A stretch of DNA of 64,000 nt from positions 4,433,001 to 4,497,000 of the forward strand of contig NZ_CP028922.1 of the NCBI RefSeq assembly GCF_003060825.1, read 5' to 3'. This document shows, in pieces, positions 8,180 to 15,622 of the stretch. Source of the DNA: Paenibacillus sp. CAA11. GTDB taxonomy: Bacteria > Bacillota > Bacilli > Paenibacillales > Paenibacillaceae. Position 1 is the stretch's first letter. Each line of letters opens with the position of its first letter. Under the pieces are notes generated by a model. That model made no database searches and was not told where the DNA came from. It was given only the letters and a program-made list of their open reading frames with translations. Made by a program: the position numbers and the translations under genes.

Positions 8180-9915
8180 TCTACTCCCTCCCTTTCTGCT
8201 CGCAGCAGTCCATAATACGCTCCCTCACGGGCCAGCAGCTCTTCATGAGTGCCGATCTCAGCCACTTTGCCCTCTGAGAGAACAATAATGGTATCCATCT
8301 CCTTCATCCAGTGCATCCGGTGGGTGGCTAGCAGAATAAGCTTGTTCTGGAACAAAGGCAGCATAGTCTGCTTGAGCTCATATTCGGTCTCAATATCCAG
8401 ATGCGCCGTCGGTTCGTCCAGCAGAATCACCGGGCGGTCGCTAAGAAAAGCCCGTGCCAATGCGACCCGCTGCTCCTGTCCGCCGCTGAGCGGTCGTCCC
8501 CCTCCGCCAATCTGCTCGTCCAGGCCGTCCGGAAGGCTTTGCACCAGCTCACTAAGCCCGGCGGCCTGAACTGCCTTCTGTACATCTGCAAGAGACGCAT
8601 CCGGCGTATAGAAGCGGATATTCTCCGCCAGCGTACCGCTGAATAAGTACGGACTCTGGGGGATATAGGTGATCTGCTGTCTCCATACCTCAAGGGCCAG
8701 CGTATTCATGACGCTGCCGTTCAGAGATACCGTTCCGGACGTCGGGCTTAAGAAACCGCCCAGCACATCAATCAGCGTAGACTTGCCTGCACCGCTCTCT
8801 CCGATGATCCCGATGCGGGCGAGCCCCTGAATGTGGAAAGAGACCTCCTCCAGTGAGCTGCGGACTCCTTCGGCATGGCGAACGGACAGCGAGCTCAGAA
8901 TCAGCTGGCTCTCTTCCGTCCAGTTCAGGCTAGAGGCATCGGCTTCTACGGAGCTTGCTTCTGCTTCTTCTTCCGAGGTGGTGGCCAGAATATGCTGTAT
9001 CACTTCCCCGGCTTCCTTCCCATCCATCGTAGCGTGGAAATCAGCCCCCACCATCCTCACCGGAAGGAAATACTCAGGTGCCAGGATCAGCACCGTCAAC
9101 GCGGGAAGCAGGTCAATATGGCCGTTGATTAGCCGCAGGCCCAAGCCCACGGCTACGACAGCCACTGACATCATCGTGAAGAAGTCAAGCGCAAAGGAGG
9201 ACAAGAAGGCCACCCGCAGCGTCTTCATCGTTGCCGAGCGGTAGTCATCGCTCACCGTACCGATCGAGCGGGCATGGTCCTTACTCCGGCCCAGGTACTT
9301 GAGCGTCTCCAGTCCGCGCAGTGAATCCACAAAATGATTCGACAGCACGCGATAGCTCTTCATCTGGCGCTCTGTTTGGCGCCGGGCTGTAAGCCCAACC
9401 AGGATCAAGAAAATAATCAGTATAGGTAATGTGAGTGTCAGAATAATCCCTGACGTTAGATCCTTCATATACACAAACAAGAGAATCAGACCTGGCGTCA
9501 ACCCTGTTGCCAGCATCCGTGGAAGGAAGAGTTCCAGATAGGCTTTGAACTTGGAGATCCCATCCAGCACCAGGGTTACCAGCTTGCCCGTTCCTTCCGT
9601 CTTGGCAAAGCGGGGCCCCAGCCGAAACAGCTTGTCCATCAGCTGCTGACGCAGAGCGCTACCCGTCCTCTCCCCGAACCGGTAAGCCGTTCTCTGCTGC
9701 AGCAGGACCGTCAGCTGACGGACTGTAAAAGCAAGCAGGAACAATACGGTCGTCCCGTATTGCTCCCGCAGCGGCTCACCGGCAAACAGGGCGGTAATAA
9801 CCTCCGCCAGCCATTTTGCCTGCAGTATGATTGCAATGCTTTGAATCAGGGTCAGTCCGGCCATTGCCGCCATGACCGGTCTTATCCCTTTAAGCCTGAG
9901 TAAATCGCGACCCAT
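8176..9915 (-). CDS. cydD: Thiol reductant ABC exporter subunit CydD
   Basis: Partner of CydC, 579 residues. The membrane half has six helices and the CydD-typical RFGERTGSALRQQLMDKLF and GTGKLVTLVLDGI segments. The ATPase half has Walker A GESGAGKST, signature LSGGQEQRVALARAF, Walker B VILLDEPTAHLD and a switch histidine in ATHRM. Around residues 305-330 a Ser/Glu-rich linker (EEEAEASSVEADASS) separates the two halves. Its ATG shares one base with the cydB stop codon (TAATG), so it is translationally coupled. The heterodimer sits in the cytoplasmic membrane and is required for functional bd oxidase in Bacillus and E. coli. Confidence 0.93.
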   Translation of the reverse strand: MGRDLLRLKGIRPVMAAMAGLTLIQSIAIILQAKWLAEVITALFAGEPLREQYGTTVLFLLAFTVRQLTVLLQQRTAYRFGERTGSALRQQLMDKLFRLGPRFAKTEGTGKLVTLVLDGISKFKAYLELFLPRMLATGLTPGLILLFVYMKDLTSGIILTLTLPILIIFLILVGLTARRQTERQMKSYRVLSNHFVDSLRGLETLKYLGRSKDHARSIGTVSDDYRSATMKTLRVAFLSSFALDFFTMMSVAVVAVGLGLRLINGHIDLLPALTVLILAPEYFLPVRMVGADFHATMDGKEAGEVIQHILATTSEEEAEASSVEADASSLNWTEESQLILSSLSVRHAEGVRSSLEEVSFHIQGLARIGIIGESGAGKSTLIDVLGGFLSPTSGTVSLNGSVMNTLALEVWRQQITYIPQSPYLFSGTLAENIRFYTPDASLADVQKAVQAAGLSELVQSLPDGLDEQIGGGGRPLSGGQEQRVALARAFLSDRPVILLDEPTAHLDIETEYELKQTMLPLFQNKLILLATHRMHWMKEMDTIIVLSEGKVAEIGTHEELLAREGAYYGLLRAEREGVE

Positions 9916-10931
9916 TAATATTCCAGATGCTGTTTTTCGTGAACCCGCTTATGGAACACGAAATAGCTCCAGATTTGATAACCGAGCACAAACGGCAGCA
10001 GCGAAATCGCTACGATGCTCATGACTTTTAGAGAATAGTGCCCCGATGCTGCATTGTCGATCGTCAGGTTGAATGCCTGATCAATTGAACTGATCATCAC
10101 GTTCGGGAATAAGCCTACAAACACGGCGCCGATTGCTAAAGCAATAACCGCCCCGGTCATCCCGAACGCCCAGCCATCCTTCCCTTTCGTCATGAAGTAG
10201 CCGGATAGCAGGAAGGCCACCAGGCCCAGAACGGCGAGCACGCTCAGTACAGCTCCATGAGCTTCGAACACATTGGTCTGATAATAAGTCATGACAGCAA
10301 ACACCACCAGCAGCACTGCCAGCGGATACAGCAGCGTCTTCGCCAGCTTGCGAGCCCGTTCACGCAGTTCCCCTTCCGTACGGAGGGTTGTGAATACAAG
10401 GCCGTGAATCAGGCAGACCAGCGTTACCGTAATTCCGCCAAGAAGTGTATACAGGTTCACCATGTCGAACAGACCGGCCTTCATCTCCATCTGCCCGTCG
10501 ATCGGCAGACCCTTCATAAAGCCTGCGAACACCACGCCGAGCAGGAACGGAGGCAGAAGACTGCCCAGGAAGATACATATATCCCATGTCTTCTTCCATC
10601 CTCCATGTTCGACCTTGCCCCGGAATTCAAAAGCCACACCGCGGGCGATCAGAGCGAGCAGCAGGACAACGAGCGGTGTGTAGTATCCGCTGAACATCGT
10701 CGCATACCAGTTCGGGAAGGCAGCGAAGATCGCCCCGCCGGCTGTCAACAGCCACACTTCGTTCCCGTCCCAGAAGGGCCCTATAGAATTAATGAGCACC
10801 CGGCGCTGGCTGTCATTCTTCGCCAGGATGCCCGTAGACATGCCGACCCCGAAGTCGAAGCCTTCCAGGAAAAAGAACCCGATAAACAGGACTGCCACCA
10901 AGATGAACCACAGCTCATTAAGAGACAGCAT
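9915..10931 (-). CDS. cydB: Cytochrome bd ubiquinol/menaquinol oxidase subunit II
   Basis: A 338-residue integral membrane subunit of cytochrome bd oxidase, which pairs with CydA to reduce O2 using menaquinol. I place the start at ATG 10931 (MLSLNELWFILVAVLF) because AAGGAGGG stands 7 bases upstream; the frame stays open further upstream but only inside cydA. Landmarks: FFLEGFDFGVGM near the N-terminus, the conserved WDGNEVWLLTAGGA, and GVAFEFRGK. Eight to nine hydrophobic helices fill the rest. It overlaps the cydA 3' end by 14 bases and is followed by cydD with a one-base overlap. Confidence 0.95.
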   Translation of the reverse strand: MLSLNELWFILVAVLFIGFFFLEGFDFGVGMSTGILAKNDSQRRVLINSIGPFWDGNEVWLLTAGGAIFAAFPNWYATMFSGYYTPLVVLLLALIARGVAFEFRGKVEHGGWKKTWDICIFLGSLLPPFLLGVVFAGFMKGLPIDGQMEMKAGLFDMVNLYTLLGGITVTLVCLIHGLVFTTLRTEGELRERARKLAKTLLYPLAVLLVVFAVMTYYQTNVFEAHGAVLSVLAVLGLVAFLLSGYFMTKGKDGWAFGMTGAVIALAIGAVFVGLFPNVMISSIDQAFNLTIDNAASGHYSLKVMSIVAISLLPFVLGYQIWSYFVFHKRVHEKQHLEY

Positions 10932-12321
10932 GATATCCCTCCTTGCCAAATGGGTCGCTGGACTTGTTGTCTGTCTTATCCAGCGCATTCGGACCTTTCT
11001 TAATTGTGCGTACGAACAAGTACACCAGAATAGCTCCAAGCACGGTATAAGCCGTACAGAAAGCAATCAGGGAGAACAGCACCTGACCGGCCGTAACGCT
11101 TGGGCTGACACTGTCAGCCGTGGTCATCAGACCAAATACCGTCCAAGGCTGACGGCCCATCTCTGTCATGATCCAGCCGGAAGTGTTCGCGATCACCGGC
11201 AGGGCAATCGCCCAAAGCATAAAGCGGTTAAACCATTTATTATTTCGTTCCAGCTTCTTGCGTGCAGCGAGGTAGGTGCCGTAAGCAGCCAGTACGATCA
11301 TCAGGCAGCCAGCGGCCACCATGATACGGAAGCTCCAGAATGTAGTGCGGACTGGCGGAATATAGTCGCCCGGCCCATAGGTCTTGATGTATTCATCATT
11401 CAGCTCATTGATCCCTTTGACCTCCCCGGAGAACTTGCTGTAGGCCAAGAAACTCAGCAGATAAGGAATCTTAAGCTCATACTTGTTCTGCTTCGTATCC
11501 GGATCGATCGAGGCTATGACCGTCCAGCCAGCAGGGTCGCCACTCTTGCCCCATTGCCCTTCGGATGCCGCCATCTTCATTGGCTGAGTCCCAATCAAAT
11601 ACTGTGCCTGGCTGTGTCCGAAGATCGCTGTCAGGAAAGATGCAATCAGCGCAATGACGACTGCGATTTGGAAGGATTTTTTGAAAAATTGAATGTCCTG
11701 CTTCTTAAGCAGCTTATACGCACTCACTCCACAGACCAGGAATCCGCCGGTTGCTAGAGCCCCCAACACGGTATGCGGGAATTCAACCCAGAGTTGTCCG
11801 TTGCTCAGCAGGGCGAAGAAATCGTTCATCTCAGCCCGGCCATTGTTCACGGTGAAGCCTACTGGGTGCTGCATGAACGAGTTCGCGGCCAGAATCCACA
11901 GCGCGGAAAGCGTTGTGCCAACAACCACCAGCCAGATGCACAACAGGTGCACCTTCTTGGACAGACGGTCCCATCCGAAGATCCATAGACCGATAAAAGT
12001 AGATTCCAAGAAAAAGGCTAGCAGCGCTTCAATCGCCAGCGGCGCTCCGAACACATCCCCTACGAAGCGGGAATAATCGGACCAGTTCATCCCGAACTGG
12101 AATTCCTGCAAGATCCCGGTTACAACACCGACTGCAAAGTTAATCAGGAAGAGCTTGCCCCAGAACTTTGCCATCTTCTTATACTGTTCCTTGCCTTTGA
12201 CAACATACATCGTTTCCATAATTGCAATCAGGAATACTAGCCCGATTGAAAGAGGAACGAAGAAAAAGTGGAATATCGTTGTCGCGGCGTACTGGATGCG
12301 TGCTAACAATAACGTATCCAT
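10918..12321 (-). CDS. cydA: Cytochrome bd oxidase subunit I
   Basis: The catalytic subunit (467 residues) that binds hemes b558, b595 and d and oxidises quinol. It starts ARIQYAATTIFHFFFVPLSI, containing the N-terminal heme-ligand histidine (H18). It keeps the bd signature SGWIMTEMGRQPWTVFG, and its quinol-binding Q-loop is short, as in Gram-positive enzymes. AAGGAGAG lies about 9 bases before the ATG. First gene of cydABDC. About 50-160 bases upstream are three TGTGA-N6-TCAC palindromes, fitting oxygen or NADH-responsive control by FNR and/or Rex as known for Bacillus cyd genes. Confidence 0.96.
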   Translation of the reverse strand: MDTLLLARIQYAATTIFHFFFVPLSIGLVFLIAIMETMYVVKGKEQYKKMAKFWGKLFLINFAVGVVTGILQEFQFGMNWSDYSRFVGDVFGAPLAIEALLAFFLESTFIGLWIFGWDRLSKKVHLLCIWLVVVGTTLSALWILAANSFMQHPVGFTVNNGRAEMNDFFALLSNGQLWVEFPHTVLGALATGGFLVCGVSAYKLLKKQDIQFFKKSFQIAVVIALIASFLTAIFGHSQAQYLIGTQPMKMAASEGQWGKSGDPAGWTVIASIDPDTKQNKYELKIPYLLSFLAYSKFSGEVKGINELNDEYIKTYGPGDYIPPVRTTFWSFRIMVAAGCLMIVLAAYGTYLAARKKLERNNKWFNRFMLWAIALPVIANTSGWIMTEMGRQPWTVFGLMTTADSVSPSVTAGQVLFSLIAFCTAYTVLGAILVYLFVRTIKKGPNALDKTDNKSSDPFGKEGYHAVS

Positions 12322-12373
12322 GTGAAAATCTCTCCTTCTTTCTATTCAAATTTGATCGTAAAATAGGGTAGTT

Positions 12374-12391
12374 TTGTGATTCAGATCACTC
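12374..12391 (-). promoter_or_regulatory. FNR/Rex-like palindrome 1 (cydA-proximal)
   Basis: TTGTGA-TTCAGA-TCACTC. The TGTGA-N6-TCACT core (12375-12390) matches the Bacillus FNR/CRP-type consensus, 53 bases before the cydA ATG. Rex sites prefer an A/T spacer, so FNR fits better here. Confidence 0.6.
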
Positions 12392-12423
12392 TTCACTATA
12401 TTGGCAGACATAAAAAGATTTCA

Positions 12424-12441
12424 TTGTGATAAATATCACAT
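12424..12441 (-). promoter_or_regulatory. Rex-type palindrome 2
   Basis: TTGTGA-TAAATA-TCACAT. It matches the Gram-positive Rex operator TTGTGA-W6-TCACAA at 17 of 18 positions and also satisfies the FNR core TGTGA-N6-TCACA. Centre is 50 bases from palindrome 1. Confidence 0.65.
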
Positions 12442-12464
12442 AAATAGGAGTAAAAGTTTAAATT

Positions 12465-12482
12465 TTGTGACTGAAATCACAT
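12465..12482 (-). promoter_or_regulatory. FNR/Rex-like palindrome 3 (distal)
   Basis: TTGTGA-CTGAAA-TCACAT. The core TGTGA-N6-TCACA is perfect; the spacer is less A/T-pure than in palindrome 2. Centre is 41 bases from palindrome 2, close to four helical turns. It could also serve the divergent small gene at 12700. Confidence 0.6.
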
Positions 12483-12699
12483 AATCGTAAAATTTGAACA
12501 CAAAGAAAGCATATTTGAATGAGAAGTTTGTCATTTTTGGCCGCATATCTCATTGACAATCACAGTAGCTAAGCTGTATTTGTTACAGATTGTTCAATTT
12601 TGAACTTTGTCTATAGCCCTTATGGGTCATGCGAGGCACTAAGACGTTAAGATATCCTTTAATAAGAATTAGATTGCAGGAAAGGAGTGTGACTACGGG

Positions 12700-12807
12700 T
12701 TGACTTACATTATCATTTTAGCCCTTGCCGGCGTATCAGGATTTCTAGGCGTGTCATGGTTTACCGCTATGATCAGTAAGGAAGAGGCTGAAGCTGTTAA
12801 GCATTAA
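12700..12807 (+). CDS. 35-residue single-span membrane miniprotein divergent from cydA
   Basis: A small gene starting TTG, with AAGGAG (12682-12687) 12 bases upstream, and stopping TAA. The protein begins TYIIILALAGVSGFLGVSWF (one membrane helix of about 20-24 residues) and ends in a charged tail, ISKEEAEAVKH. The size and layout (one helix plus acidic tail) match the small accessory subunits of cytochrome bd, CydX in E. coli and CydS in Geobacillus, though I see no direct sequence match. It lies 379 bases upstream of cydA on the opposite strand, shares the control region with it, and is followed by a bidirectional terminator. The TTG start and long spacing lower certainty. Function as a bd-oxidase subunit is inference. 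Confidence 0.55.
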   Translation: MTYIIILALAGVSGFLGVSWFTAMISKEEAEAVKH

Positions 12808-12879
12808 TGTTGATATACGAAATCGAAGTCTAAGTGCTTTGAAAGTTGACTTCAGCCCATGAATATAGGACAAAATATA

Positions 12880-12911
12880 AACGCCGTACTCTTGTTACAG
12901 AGTACGGCGTT
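12880..12911. terminator. Bidirectional terminator between the miniprotein and ade
   Basis: A perfect 13-bp stem (12880-12892 with 12899-12911) with a 6-base loop. T-rich tails exist on both sides (ATTTTATTT on plus, TATATTTTG on minus), so it can end both convergent transcripts. Confidence 0.88.
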
Positions 12912-12925
12912 ATTTTATTTCTCGT

Positions 12926-14722
12926 CTACATTTCGGTTTCTACCAGTTCAAATTTCGTCACATCGACCAATCCCCTGTTCGAGATCCGCAGATCCGGAAT
13001 AACCGGCAGGGCGATCAGGGAGAAGGTCATGAACGGCGCGTTCAGCGGGCAGCCCAGCTGCTTCCATGCCGCTTCGAGCGCCTGCACCTGCTGAACAACT
13101 TCCTGAAGCGGCTTGTCGGACATTAAGCCGGCAATCGGCATCTCTACCCGGGCCAGCACCTGGCCATTCTCCACCGCGATCATCCCGCCGCCGCAAGCGG
13201 CCAGCTCATTCGCCGCCAGCGCCATGTCCTCGTCATTCACGCCCATTACCAGCAGATTATGGCTGTCATGGGCCACGGTTGAGGCGACTGCGCCGCGCTT
13301 CAGCTGGAAGCCGCTGGTGAAGCCAAGGCTGATCTGCCCGCTTGCCCGGTGCCGCTCAATACAGGCCAGCCGTACAATATCCTGGGCAGGATCCGGCTGG
13401 ATGATGCCGTCCAACACCGGCAGCACGGCAGTTCTGCCCGTGGTGCGTGCGCTGTTCTCGATAGCCTGCACCACGCGCACCTTGGTCTCCTTTGCTTCCT
13501 TCCCAGCGCGGCTTGCCAGCTTGAAGTCATTCGGCGTCTGCGGCCGGGCCAGCCGGACCGAGCTGCGAGCCTTCGCCGGGTATTCGTAAGCGGGAAAGGA
13601 TATGATGAGCTGCCCCTGCTCTGCAGCCAATAAGCCGTCTATGATCACGGCAGAAGGCTCCATTCGCTTCAGGTCATCCAGGAGCAGAATATCGGCGCAC
13701 TTGCCGGGCGCAACTGCTCCCAGATCCTGCTCCAGCTTGAAGTAGCGGGCTACATTGAGGGTCGCCATCTGAATGGCGGTGACCGGATCTACGCCCTCCT
13801 CTATCGCGCGGCGCACCACATGGTTGAGATGCCCCAGCTCAACCAGCGTCTGCGGATAGACATCGTCCGTGACCAGTGAGATATTGCCTGTAGGCACTTT
13901 ATCCTCGGTCACGACCTTAATCACTTCCTTCACATCATGCCAAGCCGAGCCTTCTCGGATCATCAAATGCATGCCCATCCGAACTTTCACCAGGCCCTGC
14001 TCCCGGGTAACCGTCTCATGGTCCGAGGTTACTCCTGATGCGATATAGGCTTGCAGCATATGCTCATCATCGCTAGGGAAATGGCCGGTCACAGTTTTCC
14101 CTGCCCGCTGTGTCGCCGCAATTTCTCCGTGCATCTTAGGATCGCCATAGATAACACCAGGGAAGTTCATCACCTCTCCCAGTCCCTCAACGCCTTCCCA
14201 GGTCAATCCCTCTTCAACATCCTTCACTTCAATGGAGGCGCCTGCATCTTCCAGGCCGTCGGTTGCAGGAACGCAAGAGGGATAGGTGGTGAACACCTTG
14301 AGCGGAAGCTGGCGCCCCTCTTCATGCATCCAGCGTACCCCTTCGGCCCCGAATACGTTAGCGATCTCGTGAGGGTCCATAAATACACCCGTTGTCCCTT
14401 TGACTAGTGCAGCCTTAGCAAACTCGGTGACAGTCATCATAGTGCTCTCCACATGCATGTGACCATCAAGCAAGCCAGGAGCGATATACCGGCCTGCAGC
14501 ATCAATTACCCGAGTAGCCTCCCCAATCGTATAATCGGCATCTCCGACAAAGGCCACCCGCCCTGCAGAGATCGCCACATCTACTCCCTCCTGCAGCTCC
14601 CCGGAATACACATTAACCAAGGTTCCGTTCTTAATGACAAGCTCAGCCGGTTCCTCGCCAAGCGCTACCTTTGCTAGTCTTGCACTCACTTCATCCAGAC
14701 GTTTTCTCCCATATGCATCCAT
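12926..14722 (-). CDS. ade: Adenine deaminase
   Basis: A 598-residue amidohydrolase converting adenine to hypoxanthine plus ammonia in purine salvage. It has the N-terminal ELVIKNGTLVNVYSGELQEG, the metal-binding GLLDGHMHVESTMM, the GVFMDPHEIANVFG loop, HFPSDDEHMLQAYIASGVTSDHE (seen as HFPSDDEHML and GVTSDHE) and a C-terminal VAHDSHNLLVMGVND, all hallmarks of AdeC-type enzymes. GAGGGA lies about 10 bases before the ATG. A roughly 200-base leader holds a purine riboswitch and terminator, so expression should fall when guanine or hypoxanthine is plentiful. Full length for the family. Confidence 0.95.
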   Translation of the reverse strand: MDAYGRKRLDEVSARLAKVALGEEPAELVIKNGTLVNVYSGELQEGVDVAISAGRVAFVGDADYTIGEATRVIDAAGRYIAPGLLDGHMHVESTMMTVTEFAKAALVKGTTGVFMDPHEIANVFGAEGVRWMHEEGRQLPLKVFTTYPSCVPATDGLEDAGASIEVKDVEEGLTWEGVEGLGEVMNFPGVIYGDPKMHGEIAATQRAGKTVTGHFPSDDEHMLQAYIASGVTSDHETVTREQGLVKVRMGMHLMIREGSAWHDVKEVIKVVTEDKVPTGNISLVTDDVYPQTLVELGHLNHVVRRAIEEGVDPVTAIQMATLNVARYFKLEQDLGAVAPGKCADILLLDDLKRMEPSAVIIDGLLAAEQGQLIISFPAYEYPAKARSSVRLARPQTPNDFKLASRAGKEAKETKVRVVQAIENSARTTGRTAVLPVLDGIIQPDPAQDIVRLACIERHRASGQISLGFTSGFQLKRGAVASTVAHDSHNLLVMGVNDEDMALAANELAACGGGMIAVENGQVLARVEMPIAGLMSDKPLQEVVQQVQALEAAWKQLGCPLNAPFMTFSLIALPVIPDLRISNRGLVDVTKFELVETEM

Positions 14723-14797
14723 TGCTTTTTGTCCCTCTTTCTATGTGATTCACGCTAGTTCCATTGCCTTCGGCAGCAAAAATTGCATTCCATAACA

Positions 14798-14831
14798 AAC
14801 AGCCCGGCGGCATCGCTGCTTCCGGGCTGTT
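14798..14831 (-). terminator. Expression-platform terminator of the ade riboswitch
   Basis: A perfect 10-bp GC-rich stem (14798-14807 with 14822-14831), then TGTTTGTTAT on the minus strand, between the aptamer and the ade start. A competing pairing is possible between GGGATACC just after the aptamer (minus strand, near 14900-14908) and GGTATCCC (14853-14861), which could be part of the switch. Confidence 0.7.
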
Positions 14832-14913
14832 ATGTCTGCATATAGGTAGAGGGGATACCCTTTGAAGCCGCGGCACACATGGAATGTGGCGGCGCTACAG
14901 GTATCCCGCTTCA

Positions 14914-14986
14914 ATAAATGCAGTCAAGTCATTTAAGGTGACCCGGTAGAAACACCCGGGCCATATCCCCGGGCATATGCATTATT
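14914..14986 (-). promoter_or_regulatory. Purine riboswitch, guanine class
   Basis: On the minus strand the P1 arms AATGCA (14978-14983) and TGCATT (14917-14922) enclose about 67 bases. Inside are the diagnostic GATATGG, GTTTCTACC and CCTTAAAT-GACTTGACT segments in the same order as the Bacillus xpt aptamer. The discriminating base in GACTG before the P1 3' arm is C (the C74 position), which specifies guanine/hypoxanthine; adenine switches have U. It lies between a sigma-A promoter and a terminator in front of adenine deaminase. Confidence 0.93.
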
Positions 14987-15031
14987 AAGCTTGTATTCAG
15001 GTACATTCATGAACCATTCGTGTTTTCAGCA

Positions 15032-15059
15032 ATTATAACCGAAATTGCTGTGAAGTCAA
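15032..15059 (-). promoter_or_regulatory. Sigma-A promoter of the ade transcript
   Basis: Minus strand TTGACT (15054-15059), 16-base spacer, TATAAT (15032-15037): close to consensus. It starts transcription about 50 bases before the riboswitch. The -35 box overlaps the stop codon of the preceding gene. Confidence 0.8.
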
Positions 15060-15451
15060 TGGGAAGTCTTCTTGGCTCCATCCCACAGGTGGCGAATCGC
15101 AAGTACCGGATGCCTGCTTAGCATCCGTGGCCCGGCGTACCGCATCACCTTGCGAATCTGCTCCTTCATGAGCGGCTGGTAGCAGTGAATGGAGCAGTTA
15201 ACGCAGGTCGTCTTCTTCTCGCCAAACCGGCAGAGGGTAAGCCTCTGATTAGCATAGTCCAACAGTTTCATACAATCCGGACATAGCGCAGCCTGCCGGG
15301 TGCCAATCGTTGTAATGGCACGTGCCTCCTCCTGCCGATCGTTCCCATGATGGGCTTTGCAGTAGATGACGATCATCCAGGCTACCGTGATCTTCTCTCT
15401 TCGAATCCGCGGCCCGTCTACGGCGGGAGCCTTTGGTTCTACTAGACTCAA
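15056..15451 (-). CDS. Nitrous oxide-stimulated promoter family protein (Cys-rich)
   Basis: A 131-residue cysteine-rich cytoplasmic protein. Conserved blocks are IVIYCKAHHG, ALCPDCMKLLDYANQRL, RFGEKKTTCVNCSIHCYQ and MRYAGPRMLSRHPVLAIRHL, which match the small family named after a nitrous-oxide-stimulated promoter. The pattern C-x2-C ... C-x2-C-x3-HC suggests a metal (zinc or iron) site. The molecular role is unknown. The start is TTG at 15451, with a modest AAGGGA about 11 bases upstream; the next ATG in frame is inside the first conserved helix, so the TTG is preferred. The gene stands alone between two terminator/promoter boundaries. Confidence 0.75.
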   Translation of the reverse strand: MSLVEPKAPAVDGPRIRREKITVAWMIVIYCKAHHGNDRQEEARAITTIGTRQAALCPDCMKLLDYANQRLTLCRFGEKKTTCVNCSIHCYQPLMKEQIRKVMRYAGPRMLSRHPVLAIRHLWDGAKKTSH

Positions 15452-15490
15452 GCTTGATCTGTCCCTTCTCTATCGTGATTAGAATAGAAA

Positions 15491-15524
15491 AAGGCGATAC
15501 TTCCCGATTTGGGCGTATCGCCTT
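15491..15524 (-). terminator. Terminator of the S9 peptidase gene
   Basis: A 10-bp stem (15491-15500 with 15515-15524) followed on the minus strand by TTTTT. It sits about 100 bases after the peptidase stop. Confidence 0.85.
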
Positions 15525-15622
15525 GGCTTTGTCTATCATATCCTATTGTTCACAACATTAGCCTGGACAAACCTCACATTACAGGTGACCTATCCATCCA
15601 GCCACCTTGAACCCATCAGGTT

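Noticed and set aside
10792-11757. 321-codon open frame on the plus strand opposite cydA/cydB
   Set aside because: A shadow frame of the well-conserved bd oxidase genes with no start signal and implausible composition.
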